DNA of 64,000 bases from contig JAGWBX010000002.1 of assembly GCA_021295655.1 (NCBI GenBank), forward strand, positions 99,187 to 163,186, in the 5' to 3' direction. This DNA is from Candidatus Latescibacterota bacterium. GTDB lineage: Bacteria > Latescibacterota > UBA2968 > GCA-2709665. Under the pieces are notes generated by a model. The model saw nothing but the letters and a program-made list of their open reading frames with translations. It was not told the origin of the DNA and made no database searches. The stretch's first letter is position 1, and each line of letters begins with the position of its first letter. A program made the translations under genes and the position numbers. This document shows positions 8,188 to 17,104 of the stretch, one piece after another.

Positions 8188-8340
8188 TGTCATAAAATTC
8201 CCGGTGCGTTCCCGAGCGCGAGCGAAAGGGCGTCGGTCAAGGCGGGCGAATTCGCCCCTATCTCAAGGATAAGGGTGGAATTGACCAACGCAGACCGACG
8301 CGCTTGCAGCCGCGCGAAGACCGCTGGGAATTTTATGACA
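8188..8340. repeat. 153-bp imperfect palindrome with 15-bp terminal inverted repeats
   Basis: TGTCATAAAATTCCC at 8188-8202 is the exact reverse complement of 8326-8340. Inner segments also pair, for example GCGTCGGTC with GACCGACGC. It looks like a small non-autonomous element or a structured RNA gene. No second copy was seen in the window. Confidence 0.75.
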
Positions 8341-8377
8341 GCTTCCAAGAAGATGGGCCAGCATCGGAACGGGCTGA

Positions 8378-9439
8378 CTACTGCCTGTAAAAAGGCAGTT
8401 CAACGACCTCCGCGCGGCCTCCGCCGTCTACGGACAGAGACAGGCCGGGCTGTTCATATCCCCTGCGGACGGACGCCAGCGATACCACCCGCCCCAGGCC
8501 AGGCGAACGGACACTGCTTGTAATCCACCCGATTTGCCTTTCGCCGTCTCGAAGCGGTGTTTCCGCGGGTGGAACCGTATCCGCCTCCACGCGTAGGCCG
8601 ACCAGATACCGTCTGGGTTTGCCCAGATTCTGCATCTTGGCGATCGTTTCCTGGCCAATAAAACATCCCTTTGTGAAATCGACCGCATGATGGAGGCCTG
8701 CTTCCAGCGGTACAACCCGCTCGTCCACGTCCGCTCCGTAACGTGGAATTCCGGACTCTATTCGCAACGCTTCCATTGCCTGAAACCCAATGGGGCGTGC
8801 GCCCGCAGCCATCAGGGCATTCCACAGCCGCGGGGCCTTGTCAGCCGTTACCCGGAGATCGTAGCCGGGCTCTCCCGTATAGGAGCGCGCGGTCACGGAC
8901 ACATCCACGCCATCCATCATGTGGACGACCGTATGGCAATCCGCAAGTCCGGTGGGCACATCACCCACCAAAGGCACAATGAGCGCGCGGGCGCCGGGGC
9001 CGTGTACGCCCAATATCGCCAGTTCCCCTGTAACGTCCTTTATATCGACGTCATCCGCAATAAGGTATTTATCCAGGGACGCCATCAGCTTCACCTGCAG
9101 ACCGGGCTCCGTCTCCAGCAGGAACCCTTCCGCGTTCCGATAGACCCATACGTCGGTCAATGTCTGGCCCCGAGGTGTCGTCATCGTCGCATAGTTTCCC
9201 TCTCCCGCTGCCAGCCCTTCGACCGTATTGCTCAACATCCCATGCAAAAAACGCGCACGGTCCGTGCCGGTAACGAACAGATGGCCCCTGTCGCACCGAT
9301 CGACCAGACCCGCGGCCTCTCGAACAGAAGCGTACTCGGATGCGGCATCGCCGTAGTGAGCTGTCGTCTCCGTGCCGTCAATCCGTTCGAATACCGCGCC
9401 CGCCGCCAGTTTGGCTGCCCGAAGCGCTGAAATTGTCAT
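8378..9439 (-). CDS. ygfZ: YgfZ/GcvT-like folate-binding protein
   Basis: The protein has the aminomethyltransferase fold of GcvT and, near residue 240, the YgfZ signature KGCFIGQE with its functional cysteine. YgfZ uses tetrahydrofolate to help make or repair certain Fe-S enzymes such as MiaB. The start is taken at the ATG at 9439, preceded by GGGAGGT; the frame is open for 14 more codons. It lies next to the folate operon. GcvT itself lacks the KGC motif, so the YgfZ call is favoured. Confidence 0.88.
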   Translation of the reverse strand: MTISALRAAKLAAGAVFERIDGTETTAHYGDAASEYASVREAAGLVDRCDRGHLFVTGTDRARFLHGMLSNTVEGLAAGEGNYATMTTPRGQTLTDVWVYRNAEGFLLETEPGLQVKLMASLDKYLIADDVDIKDVTGELAILGVHGPGARALIVPLVGDVPTGLADCHTVVHMMDGVDVSVTARSYTGEPGYDLRVTADKAPRLWNALMAAGARPIGFQAMEALRIESGIPRYGADVDERVVPLEAGLHHAVDFTKGCFIGQETIAKMQNLGKPRRYLVGLRVEADTVPPAETPLRDGERQIGWITSSVRSPGLGRVVSLASVRRGYEQPGLSLSVDGGGRAEVVELPFYRQ

Positions 9440-9489
9440 TGAGCGACCTCCCGATTGAACGCCGAACAGACACGTTGACATCCTGATGA

Positions 9490-9518
9490 AACTTATTTTG
9501 AACCCCGGGCCATGTCAA
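9490..9518 (-). promoter_or_regulatory. Possible promoter of ygfZ
   Basis: A perfect -35 box TTGACA is followed after 17 bases by TAAGTT, a poor -10 box. The position, about 50 bases before the gene, is suitable. Confidence 0.35.
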
Positions 9519-9587
9519 GGAAAACCAGCGTGGCGGCAACCATTCCGCACGAATTCTGAAACGCCGCCAGCCGGCCGCGTATCCGAC

Positions 9588-10154
9588 ATGAAACGCTTCA
9601 TTCCAATGGTCCTTCTCGTGCTGACCGCCTGTGGCGGCGGCCTGGGTCCGGGGCCTCCCGACGGTACGGGCATCAAGGGAACCCTGATTTTTCATGGCGA
9701 ATGGCCGCCGGAGACCGATGACGTCGCTGTGGCTGTCTACAGGCGGCGCCCGCAGACCCTTGCCGATTTTTTCAATATTGCCGGCTGGGACACGACCGTG
9801 ACCATCGGGGCGGTCCGTTTCGAGTATTTCGTGCCGCTGGAAGAGCCGGGCGTCTATGAGTGGATTGTGGTGGCGTGGCGGCCCCGCGGCGGTTTCTGGA
9901 ACTTTGACTCTCTGCTCGGATGTTATCACGTTGGCAACGATACCCTGCCCACACCGGTGCAGGTTCACCTGGGCGAAACCACGAAAAATGTCGATATCCA
10001 GACCTACTTCGACCTTGTGCAGGGCGCCGATCGGCCGGATCGGGACATTTGCACGGGTTTTCTGCCTCCTCTGCCTTCTCCTTCCGGGCTCGGCGGTGCA
10101 GGCGGAAACCTCCGGCACGATCATCGGACGAACAACCGACGAATCAACCGGTGA
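9588..10154 (+). CDS. Predicted outer-membrane lipoprotein of unknown function
   Basis: The N-terminus MKRFIPMVLLVLTAC is a signal peptide ending in a lipobox with Cys15, so the protein is probably lipidated. The rest (about 170 residues) has an Ig/beta-sandwich look, with short beta stretches and an aromatic segment, but I recognise no family. The last 50 or so codons overlap the start of the TonB receptor gene in another frame and look poor as protein. The true end may therefore be earlier in evolution, with the stop lost. It probably works with the receptor encoded next to it. Confidence 0.65.
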   Translation: MKRFIPMVLLVLTACGGGLGPGPPDGTGIKGTLIFHGEWPPETDDVAVAVYRRRPQTLADFFNIAGWDTTVTIGAVRFEYFVPLEEPGVYEWIVVAWRPRGGFWNFDSLLGCYHVGNDTLPTPVQVHLGETTKNVDIQTYFDLVQGADRPDRDICTGFLPPLPSPSGLGGAGGNLRHDHRTNNRRINR

Positions 10155-12201
10155 ATCGTTGCCGGGCGCAAGCGCGGTTTTGCTTGGCACAGGTATCGGA
10201 ACCGAGACCGACGTCGAAGGAGAGTTCCGTCTGACGGGTCTGCCGCCAGGCCCGTATACCCTGTCCGTTTCCATGCTGGGCTTCAAACCTCAGGTAATGA
10301 AGGACATTCCGGTTACCGCGAACGATACCCTGCGGCTTTCCGTCCGACTCGCGACCTCGCCGATCCGGATGCCCGCCATCGTGGTTTCAGCAAGCAAACG
10401 CGCGCGAAACGTCGTGGACGCGCCGACAAGCGTGTCGCTCATCGGCTCGGAGGAAATCCAGTCCGACAATTCCGCCACGCTGAACGAATCTCTTGAGTAC
10501 GTTCCCGGCGTCAATATGGTGGGAGGCCAGGTCAACATAAGGGGGTCAAGCGGCTATTCCCGCGGTACGGGAAGCCGCGTACTTATGCTGATCGACGGCT
10601 TCCCTGCGCTGTCCGCCGATAACGGCGAAGTCAAGTGGGACGCCATTCCGATCGACCAGATCGCGCGCGTGGAAATCATCAAGGGCGCCGGGTCCGCACT
10701 TTACGGCACGGGCGCGCTCGGGGGCATCATCAACGTTATTACCCGGAATCCGTCGCCCGAACCCGAGACGCACTTTCGGTTCCTGGGCGGCCGATACAGC
10801 GAACCCGGCCATCAGGAGTGGCGCTGGTCGTCGAGCGGTAGATACTACGAAGGCACGGACGTCAGCCATTCCCGGCAGTCCGGGAACACCGGATTCATTC
10901 TGGGCGCCGGGCAGAAATGGACCAACGGTTTCCGGGAAAACGCGTGGCACAGGAGATACAAACTCTTCGGCAAACTCAGACACCGATTCAAGGCCGCGGC
11001 AACGGTTACCGCAACCTGCAACTGGGCGCTGGACGATCACGGCACCTTCGTGCTGTGGAAAGACAGAAACGAGCCGCTGGAGGTGCCCGAGAGCGCCAAA
11101 GGAGACAAAACCGTATCCCAGAAACTGAATCTGCACGTCGATTTATATCACCTGCTCAATCCGCAAACGGGCTATCGACTCAAATCGTTCGTGTATCGCA
11201 CGGAATTTGACAACGAAGTCAGCGGGAGAACGTCGTCGGAAGCATACAAGCTGGGGCAGGAGTTCCAGCTGGATCTCCAGCCGGCCGGGAGGGTGGCGCT
11301 GACGGTCGGCACACAGTGGATTCACGACATCGTTCATTCTTCAGATCATCTCTTCGGCAACCACACCGGGCTCATCCTCGCGGCATATGCCCAGACCGAG
11401 ATCGAACCGACGGACCGGATTACATTGTCGGTGGGCAGTCGCTATGACCGATATCGCACCGACGACCGCGACTCGGAGAACCGTCTGAGCCCGAAGCTGG
11501 GTTTCTCGTATCGCACATCCGGAAGCACCACGTTGCGAGGGACGCTGGGATGGGGCTTCAGAGGACCTTCAATCGCCGAAATCTACACGGACGCCACCTT
11601 CTCCGCGATTCCCATCATTCCCAATACCGCCCTTGTGGCCGAAAGGAGCATATCCGCCGAGGTCGCGCTGGATCACCGTCCGGCGCCGTGGTCCGTCATC
11701 AACGTCGCGGCATTCTGGAGTCGCTATCAGGATCTCGTGGAAGCCCGGCCGGACGCCGCCGGCGTCGTACAGTTCAGGAATGTCGCGAGAGGCCGTACTG
11801 CCGGCGTCGAGGCGAGCATGGCCGCGGCGATCGATCCTGTCCGTCTCGAAGGGAACTATACCTTCATCAGCGCGATTGAGAATCTGCCGGAGGGAGATCT
11901 TCCGCTGCCCTATCGACCCCGGCACATTGCCGCCGCAGGCTTGCAGACCACGTTCGGCCGGCTCAAACTGGAAGGCCGATTCAGGTTCAGAAGCCGAATC
12001 CTGCGCGCTTCGGGCCTGTTGCCGGAAGGGAACCGCGATCTCATACCGGTCTATCTGCTCGACGTCTCGGCCTCGTACGCGTTCGGAGAGGTCCAGGTGG
12101 TGCTGAAAGCACATAACGCCCTGGCGTACAATTACGCCGTTGTAGAACGCAATCTGGGCTCGCCCAGACGAATTTCGCTCGGAATTACGGCAAGGCACTG
12201 A
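9988..12201 (+). CDS. TonB-dependent outer-membrane receptor with N-terminal carboxypeptidase-like domain
   Basis: After a signal peptide ending in GSAVQA come a carboxypeptidase-regulatory-like domain (about 75 residues, with GASAVLLGTGIGTETDVEG), a plug domain (APTSVSLIGSEEIQ and VRIKGAGSALYGTGALGG-type motifs) and a 22-strand-type barrel ending in an aromatic-poor C-terminus. Such receptors import siderophores, cobalamin, glycans or similar ligands with TonB energy; the ligand is unknown. The start is uncertain. The frame opens at 9856; I use the ATG at 9988, and a TTG at 10015 is also possible. Either way it overlaps the lipoprotein gene by about 140-170 bp. Confidence 0.85.
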   Translation: MSISRPTSTLCRAPIGRIGTFARVFCLLCLLLPGSAVQAETSGTIIGRTTDESTGESLPGASAVLLGTGIGTETDVEGEFRLTGLPPGPYTLSVSMLGFKPQVMKDIPVTANDTLRLSVRLATSPIRMPAIVVSASKRARNVVDAPTSVSLIGSEEIQSDNSATLNESLEYVPGVNMVGGQVNIRGSSGYSRGTGSRVLMLIDGFPALSADNGEVKWDAIPIDQIARVEIIKGAGSALYGTGALGGIINVITRNPSPEPETHFRFLGGRYSEPGHQEWRWSSSGRYYEGTDVSHSRQSGNTGFILGAGQKWTNGFRENAWHRRYKLFGKLRHRFKAAATVTATCNWALDDHGTFVLWKDRNEPLEVPESAKGDKTVSQKLNLHVDLYHLLNPQTGYRLKSFVYRTEFDNEVSGRTSSEAYKLGQEFQLDLQPAGRVALTVGTQWIHDIVHSSDHLFGNHTGLILAAYAQTEIEPTDRITLSVGSRYDRYRTDDRDSENRLSPKLGFSYRTSGSTTLRGTLGWGFRGPSIAEIYTDATFSAIPIIPNTALVAERSISAEVALDHRPAPWSVINVAAFWSRYQDLVEARPDAAGVVQFRNVARGRTAGVEASMAAAIDPVRLEGNYTFISAIENLPEGDLPLPYRPRHIAAAGLQTTFGRLKLEGRFRFRSRILRASGLLPEGNRDLIPVYLLDVSASYAFGEVQVVLKAHNALAYNYAVVERNLGSPRRISLGITARH

Positions 12202-12220
12202 AATCCCGAAGGAGACTTTC

Positions 12221-13189
12221 ATGAAAGCGATTCAAGTTGACCGCGCCGGCGGACCCGAGGTCCTCCTCTATAAAGATGTACCGAATCCCGAACCCGCCCC
12301 TGGCGAGGTACTCGTCAGAATCAACGCTATCGGATTGAATTATATAGACACATACCACCGCACGGGCCTCTATCCGCTGGACCTGCCCTTCATTCCCGGT
12401 CTCGAGGCCGCGGGGACGGTGGCGGCCCTGGGGACTGACGCCACGGATTTCAGGTTGGGGGATCTCGTCGCCTACGCGGGAGTACCCGGATCCTACGCCG
12501 AATTTGTCGCAGCGCCGCAGGAGAGACTCGTCAGACTCCCGGATGGCGTGGACGCCGCCGCCGGCGCGGCCGCCATGCTCCAGGGAATGACGTCCCATTA
12601 TCTCGTTCACAGTACGTGCAACGTTCTGGAAGGCGACACCGTTCTCATCCACGCAGCCGCGGGGGGCGTGGGACTCATTCTGGTTCAGATGGCGAAAATG
12701 CGAGGCGCGCAAGTCATCGGGACGGTGTCAACGGAAGAGAAGGCGCAACTGGCGCGGGGTGCCGGAGCGGATGAAATCATAAGATATACCGAACAGGATT
12801 TCGAAGCCGAAGTCAATCGCCTCACAGACGGCCAGGGCGTTCACGTCGCGTACGACTCGGTGGGGAAAACCACGTGGGAAAAGAGCTTGAATTGCCTGCG
12901 TCCCAGGGGCTACCTCGTGCTGTTCGGCAATGCCAGCGGCCCGGTTCCGCCCGTCGACCCGCTGCTGCTCAGCCGCCATGGCTCGATATTCATGACGCGC
13001 CCCACTCTCGTCGACTACACCGCAACCCGCGAGGAATTGCAAGGTCGCGCCGGAGAGTTGCTTGGCTGGATTCAAACCGGGAAGCTCAGCCTGCGGATCG
13101 ACCGTACGCTGCCTCTGTCGGATGCCCGCGAAGCCCACCGGCTGCTCGAAGGCAGACGGACGAAGGGCAAGGTGCTCCTGATTCCGTAG
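12221..13189 (+). CDS. qor: NADPH:quinone oxidoreductase (zinc-free MDR family)
   Basis: The 322-residue medium-chain reductase has the quinone reductase start (MKAIQVDRAGGPEVL), an LNYIDTYHRTGLYP segment and the nucleotide-binding motif AAAGGVGLILVQ. It lacks the zinc ligands of alcohol dehydrogenases. It reduces quinones or conjugated carbonyls with NADPH in the cytoplasm. It begins 19 bp after the TonB receptor stop and may be cotranscribed with it. Confidence 0.9.
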   Translation: MKAIQVDRAGGPEVLLYKDVPNPEPAPGEVLVRINAIGLNYIDTYHRTGLYPLDLPFIPGLEAAGTVAALGTDATDFRLGDLVAYAGVPGSYAEFVAAPQERLVRLPDGVDAAAGAAAMLQGMTSHYLVHSTCNVLEGDTVLIHAAAGGVGLILVQMAKMRGAQVIGTVSTEEKAQLARGAGADEIIRYTEQDFEAEVNRLTDGQGVHVAYDSVGKTTWEKSLNCLRPRGYLVLFGNASGPVPPVDPLLLSRHGSIFMTRPTLVDYTATREELQGRAGELLGWIQTGKLSLRIDRTLPLSDAREAHRLLEGRRTKGKVLLIP

Positions 13190-13291
13190 AAAACCTGAAA
13201 GAGACGGGCTGAACGCAACGTTCGATCCGTCTTGACAATTCCGGCGAATGGCACCCTCGCGAGGGCCCGGCGCATTGGCTGGCAGGCGACG

Positions 13292-14041
13292 TCAAATGCG
13301 AATTTCTCTCCTGACGCCCCGGACGTCCATTTCGAATTCGATCCCTATAACGGGCGGTCGCGCCAGGTACAACCTGAGGCCGTGACGCTGCGCCGCCCCG
13401 ACGCCGGGCAACACGACTTCGTCCAGCAGACGGTCCAAACGGTGCGCCGTGTAGACGTCCACGGCTGTCACCTGATCCCATGTTCCTCCCAGGCCCGCCA
13501 GCCGATCTGCCATGACCTGCACCACGTATGCCGCCTTCTCCAACATCGCGTCCGGGCCTGTCTCGCCCCGCCTGACGATGCCGTCGCGGACCAGTTCGCC
13601 TTCAAGCAGTTCACCCGCGCCCGCGATGACAAACGTACGGCCGGTTTCTTCGCGGCAGGGCATGGTGTATGAAAATCCGTGCATCGTGGTATCTTCCGGC
13701 GGATTGTGCAACGGCGCGACATTGGTTCGTGCGACCGGGTTCATTCCGTTCACGTGCAGGCCCCAGGACGCCAGAAGTCCGCAATAATCCTCGTTGAATC
13801 TGATGAATCCGTCCATCGGGTGCGGTTTCGGGCATCGGAGTTCCACACCGCAAAGCGCGTGCCGTTCCCGACCCGACCCGTGAAGATGCACTTCCACCTT
13901 CCCGAACCCCTCACGCCACGGAAGCGGTTCCGCCAACGTCGCGTGCACGATCTCGTATCCTGTCGCGGCAACGACCCCGCACGAATAGGGTTCGATTCCT
14001 TTAAGGAATTGATATTGTCCTTTTACATTCTCAAAAAGCAT
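13292..14041 (-). CDS. RidA/YjgF-like fold protein of unknown function
   Basis: The C-terminal 110 residues (GELVRDGIV, DAMLEKAAYVVQVMADRL, LGGTWDQVTAVDVYTAH) resemble the RidA/YjgF fold. The N-terminal 130 residues, with GVELRCPKPHPMDGF, form a related or divergent half. RidA proteins hydrolyse reactive enamines; I cannot say what this two-part protein does. The start is put at the ATG at 14041. The frame is open to 14194, but the extra residues are encoded in repeat B and its flank. It has no operon partner. Confidence 0.6.
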   Translation of the reverse strand: MLFENVKGQYQFLKGIEPYSCGVVAATGYEIVHATLAEPLPWREGFGKVEVHLHGSGRERHALCGVELRCPKPHPMDGFIRFNEDYCGLLASWGLHVNGMNPVARTNVAPLHNPPEDTTMHGFSYTMPCREETGRTFVIAGAGELLEGELVRDGIVRRGETGPDAMLEKAAYVVQVMADRLAGLGGTWDQVTAVDVYTAHRLDRLLDEVVLPGVGAAQRHGLRLYLARPPVIGIEFEMDVRGVRREIRI

Positions 14042-14120
14042 AAATAAAAGCCGTGGCTTTCCGTCTTGCCCGAAGCGTCCGCGTGCGGTGCCCAACCTCA
14101 ATTCAAAGAGAGATAACCGA

Positions 14121-14318
14121 TATCCCCAAAACGAAAAAAACAGGAACTCGGAGACGCGACGAAAGCCCCTGAAACGGGGCGTCACGGTCGTCAAAAAGGA
14201 CGGTTTTTCAGCTCACGTCCAGTGACCCGACGTATCCTGGAAATCCGACGTCAAATCGCTGAAATTTTCCTGTGAATATTCGATTTACGATCCCCGAAAA
14301 TGATGAATCAAGAGCAAA
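14121..14318. repeat. Dispersed repeat B, copy 1
   Basis: An AT-richer block of about 200 bp with landmarks AACTCGGAGACGCGACGA, GAAACGGGGCG, GGTCGTCAAAAAGGAC and CACGTCCAGTG. It matches copies at 27967-28155, 38743-38940, 52474-52670 and a partial one at 63787-63840. It fills the gap between the RidA-like gene and the M42 peptidase gene. Confidence 0.8.
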
Positions 14319-14358
14319 CCTCAGATGATTGGGTCAACTCATGCCCGCGTGCCGAAGC

Positions 14359-15417
14359 TCAATCCGGAGGATTCCTGAGGTACGCCATCAGCAGCCGGGC
14401 CGAATTGATGATCCCTTCCATCGAACAGATCTCGTACCCGTGGGTGTTCTCCCCCGGATATGCGATGCAGGCCGACCGGCCTGCCGATCCGATACGTTTG
14501 GCAATACTGGCGTCGCTTCCGTAGGAGGTTACCACAGCCGGCTGCGTTTCAAATCCCATACGTGCAGCCAGCGCCCCCAGATGGCGCAACGTCCGTTCGT
14601 GATAAACACCGGTCGCGTCGGCCCAGAGCAGAACGGGTTTTTCGCAATTCTCGATCTGGTACTCCTCGGCCACAGGTGCGATATCCAGCGCAATCGCCGT
14701 CTGCGCGGGCAGTTGTCCAATTGAAAACGCGGCGCCCTGCGCGCCGATTTCCTCCTCTGAACTCGCGATGAGATACACGTCATTCGGCGGCGGCGCCTCC
14801 GCCAGATGCCTGGCCGCCTCGATCAATATAGCCAATCCGGCCCTGCAGTCCAGGTTGTAACCGCAGATGAAGTTATCCAGAAACACGGGCGTTTTCCGGG
14901 AACGCGCCAGCACGGCCTTGCTGCCGCGATGTACGCCGAGGTCCCGCAGTTCCGCGGCAGTGCGCTTGGTTTCGATCCAGAACGACTCCCATTCGACCGC
15001 CTTGCCCGTCTTGAGCCGACCCGCCGGACTTTCGTTGGAAACATGCTTGGAGCCCACGGACAGAATGCCGGTTACCGGCTCATTTTCGGTCAGCACGTCA
15101 ACCGGCCCCTCGCCTACCGCCCACGCGTGGAGCCCACCCAGCGGCCGGACCCGCAGGCGTCCATCGTCCTGAACACGCCTGACCATTAACGAGATCTCGT
15201 CCTTGTGCGCCGTAACGGCAACGGGAGCGCCGTCACCCCGGCCCCTGAAATGAATCACGATGCTCTCGGCCGCATCCTGCCGGACCGAAGCCGCGAGGGG
15301 ACGCACCTCGTCCATCACGATGGCGTCCACTTCGCCTTCGGCCCCCGGCGGAGCATGTGCCGTCAGAAGTCTTTCCAGCAACTTCAACAGACGCGATCGA
15401 TCAATTGACACATCCAT
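14359..15417 (-). CDS. M42 family metallopeptidase (glutamyl aminopeptidase/cellulase M type)
   Basis: The 352-residue dinuclear metallopeptidase has its ligands in order: H71 and D73 (TAHKDE), D190 (NLDCRAG), the catalytic Glu pair E221-E222 ([12 protein letters not shown]), Asp in ALDIAP and the terminal His in ENTHGYE. M42 enzymes form large dodecameric cytoplasmic aminopeptidases. The start at 15417 has GGAGG 7 bases upstream; the frame is open to 15510. It diverges from the sigma factor gene. Confidence 0.9.
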   Translation of the reverse strand: MDVSIDRSRLLKLLERLLTAHAPPGAEGEVDAIVMDEVRPLAASVRQDAAESIVIHFRGRGDGAPVAVTAHKDEISLMVRRVQDDGRLRVRPLGGLHAWAVGEGPVDVLTENEPVTGILSVGSKHVSNESPAGRLKTGKAVEWESFWIETKRTAAELRDLGVHRGSKAVLARSRKTPVFLDNFICGYNLDCRAGLAILIEAARHLAEAPPPNDVYLIASSEEEIGAQGAAFSIGQLPAQTAIALDIAPVAEEYQIENCEKPVLLWADATGVYHERTLRHLGALAARMGFETQPAVVTSYGSDASIAKRIGSAGRSACIAYPGENTHGYEICSMEGIINSARLLMAYLRNPPD

Positions 15418-15503
15418 CGGAATGCCTCCAAACGTCGCATGGGAGCCAGAACGCGGGGCCCTTACATCACAGGTTTCACTGCAGTCCGCGCAGGAGATTT
15501 CGC

Positions 15504-15532
15504 TTGACATCGCACTGGGAACACGAAATATT
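15504..15532 (+). promoter_or_regulatory. Possible promoter of the sigma factor gene
   Basis: TTGACA is followed after 17 bases by AATATT. It lies about 80 bases before the GTG start at 15614. Confidence 0.45.
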
Positions 15533-15613
15533 CAGTTTGATTACATAACATACTTTCTCCCGCCGGTTGCAGAATCCCATCCACGAATCGCACATCCGTC
15601 AGAGGTGATCTTC

Positions 15614-16024
15614 GTGGCCAGAAAGAGCGGAATCTACCGCGATGAGGTGAAAGATTCATTGCACCGCTATCTGGAAGACGTCGCCACGTCTGAGCCATTG
15701 ACGTCCCAGGAGGAAGTCTTTCTTGCCCGTCGCATCAAGAAGGGTGATCTCGAGGCCCGCAGGAAGCTCGTCGAGGCCAACCTGCGATTCGTCATCACCG
15801 TAGCCCGGGAATACCAGAACCAGGGCGTGCCGCTGGCGGATCTGATCAGCGCGGGCAACCTCGGGCTTATTACGGCGGCCGAGAGATTCGACGAAACCAG
15901 GGGATTCAAGTTCATCTCCTACGCGGTCTGGTGGATTCGCCAGTCCATCCTGCAAACACTGGCCGAACATTCCAGGGTCGTGCGTCTGCCGCTTAACCGG
16001 GTGGACCTTCTTCGGCGTATTTGA
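15614..16024 (+). CDS. RNA polymerase sigma factor, RpoD/SigA family, N-terminal part (in-frame TGA)
   Basis: From a GTG at 15614 (GAGGTGA upstream) the frame encodes region 1.2 ([21 protein letters not shown]) and region 2 with the -10 binding helix ([18 protein letters not shown]). It then encodes the start of region 3 ([17 protein letters not shown]) and meets TGA at 16022-16024. The same frame continues after the TGA with regions 3 and 4. Without the stop the protein would have 287 residues, like the primary sigma factor of Bacteroidetes. The family usually has Ser at the TGA position, so TCA to TGA is a likely change. Loss of a primary sigma factor would be lethal. A base error, a second intact sigma gene or readthrough must therefore be considered. 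Confidence 0.85.
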   Translation: MARKSGIYRDEVKDSLHRYLEDVATSEPLTSQEEVFLARRIKKGDLEARRKLVEANLRFVITVAREYQNQGVPLADLISAGNLGLITAAERFDETRGFKFISYAVWWIRQSILQTLAEHSRVVRLPLNRVDLLRRI

Positions 16025-16477
16025 CGCTACGTCAACAACCGGCAGCAGGAGACGTCCGGGAGACCTCCGGAAGAAGAAATCGCGGAGGAGTTGGGAATCA
16101 CGGTCGAGCAGGTGGTCGATACCATTGCCAGTGGACAGCGCATCCTCTCGCTTGACATGACCTTCGGCGAGGACGAAGAAAACAGCCTGCTGGAAGTCAT
16201 GACAGACGAAAACCAGGAACCGCCCGACCATCTACTCCTGCAGAATTCACTGGAACACGAGATCTTCGCGGCGCTGGATACACTGGAAGAAAGGGAGCGG
16301 GAGGTCATTCGCCTCTATTTCGGCCTGGGCGGCGACGCCGAAATGACCCTTGAGGAAATCGGCATCCGGTTCAGACTCACCCGCGAACGCGTGAGGCAGA
16401 TCAAGGAAAAAGCGCTCAGAAAGCTCCGCCACCCCACACGGGGCCGCAAACTCATGCCCTATTCGGACGGTGCCTGA
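16025..16477 (+). CDS. RNA polymerase sigma factor, C-terminal part (same frame, after the TGA)
   Basis: This stretch is in the same frame as the N-terminal part and is intact to a TGA at 16477. It holds the rest of region 3 (RYVNNRQQETSGRPPEEEIA) and the sigma signature LDMTFGEDEENSLLEV. Region 4 follows, with the -35 binding helix-turn-helix (MTLEEIGIRFRLTRERVRQI). A TTG at 16091 could start a separate short product, but it has no convincing ribosome binding site. It should be read with the upstream part as one gene. Confidence 0.85.
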   Translation, partial: RYVNNRQQETSGRPPEEEIAEELGITVEQVVDTIASGQRILSLDMTFGEDEENSLLEVMTDENQEPPDHLLLQNSLEHEIFAALDTLEEREREVIRLYFGLGGDAEMTLEEIGIRFRLTRERVRQIKEKALRKLRHPTRGRKLMPYSDGA

Positions 16478-16498
16478 ACAGAGCGTGTGCATCGAAAT

Positions 16499-16533
16499 CG
16501 AGGCCGGACGACAGAAACGTCCGGCCTCGTTTT
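16499..16533 (+). terminator. Strong rho-independent terminator after the sigma factor gene
   Basis: A 12-bp perfect stem (CGAGGCCGGACG with its complement) around a 7-base loop is followed by TTTTCG. It lies between convergent genes and may act in both directions. Confidence 0.85.
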
Positions 16534-16537
16534 CGTA

Positions 16538-17104
16538 CTATCTTCCTTGCGTGATTTTACGAAGTTCTTCCGGCGTCGCCCACAGCAGGGGAACAACCAG
16601 ATCCTCCTGAACCGAGCCATCGTGGGTGCCCCGATTCCCGCCTTCGTCCGCAGCGCGCCCCGGAGACTCATGCATGCCATGGTCCGCTACCAGTATTACC
16701 GCGTAACCGGAAGTCGCAAGGCAGGCCAGCAGCCCTTCAAGATTCCGGTCCATCTCGGAGGCGGTCTGCTGAACCTCCGGCGCGTAGGGACCGTACCTGT
16801 GACCCGCTTCATCCACGTCGAGCAGATGAACAAATGCAAACGCCGGGGAATGTTCGAGGATTAAACCGGGTACTCGGGCGTAGATCTCCAGATCGTTTCG
16901 TTCCTCAGCCAGTACCGTTCTGTCGGCGAATCGCTCGATGTCCAATCCCGCCACGTCCCTCTTGTGGACGGCCATCAACGTCTGCCCCCCCGTGTCCCTC
17001 ACCCTGTTGAAAACGGAATCCATATGGGGTGACCGGACCGCCCGGATCATCGTCTGCAAATCCGTGACGCCGTGCGAGGACGGCGACACGCCGGTCAACA
17101 ACGA
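16538..17104 (-). CDS. Alkaline-phosphatase-superfamily phosphodiesterase, C-terminal part (after an in-frame TGA)
   Basis: The fragment continues the frame of the upstream ORF directly after TGA. It reads SLLTGVSPSSHGVTD, then FVHLLDVDEAGHRYGPYAPE, with the metal-binding Asp and His of type I phosphodiesterases, and VILVADHGMHESPG, with the last DHG ligands. These are the family's standard motifs, so the enzyme core would be complete if the TGA were read through. The family hydrolyses phosphate mono- or diesters; the substrate is unknown. Confidence 0.75.
   Translation of the reverse strand, partial: SLLTGVSPSSHGVTDLQTMIRAVRSPHMDSVFNRVRDTGGQTLMAVHKRDVAGLDIERFADRTVLAEERNDLEIYARVPGLILEHSPAFAFVHLLDVDEAGHRYGPYAPEVQQTASEMDRNLEGLLACLATSGYAVILVADHGMHESPGRAADEGGNRGTHDGSVQEDLVVPLLWATPEELRKITQGR

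Noticed and set aside
7930..8193. Long N-terminus of FolB
   Set aside because: The operon promoter lies inside this stretch and the FolB fold starts near 7929.
8381..8402. Terminator-like stem at the end of ygfZ
   Set aside because: ACTGCC/GGCAGT is part of the coding sequence for the last residues and has no T-run in either direction.
14042..14194. N-terminal extension of the RidA-like protein
   Set aside because: The residues come from repeat B and adjacent non-coding sequence and have no protein character.
16022..16060. Selenocysteine at the TGA of the sigma factor
   Set aside because: No convincing SECIS hairpin follows the TGA; only a 5-bp stem could be drawn, and no sigma factor is known to use selenocysteine.
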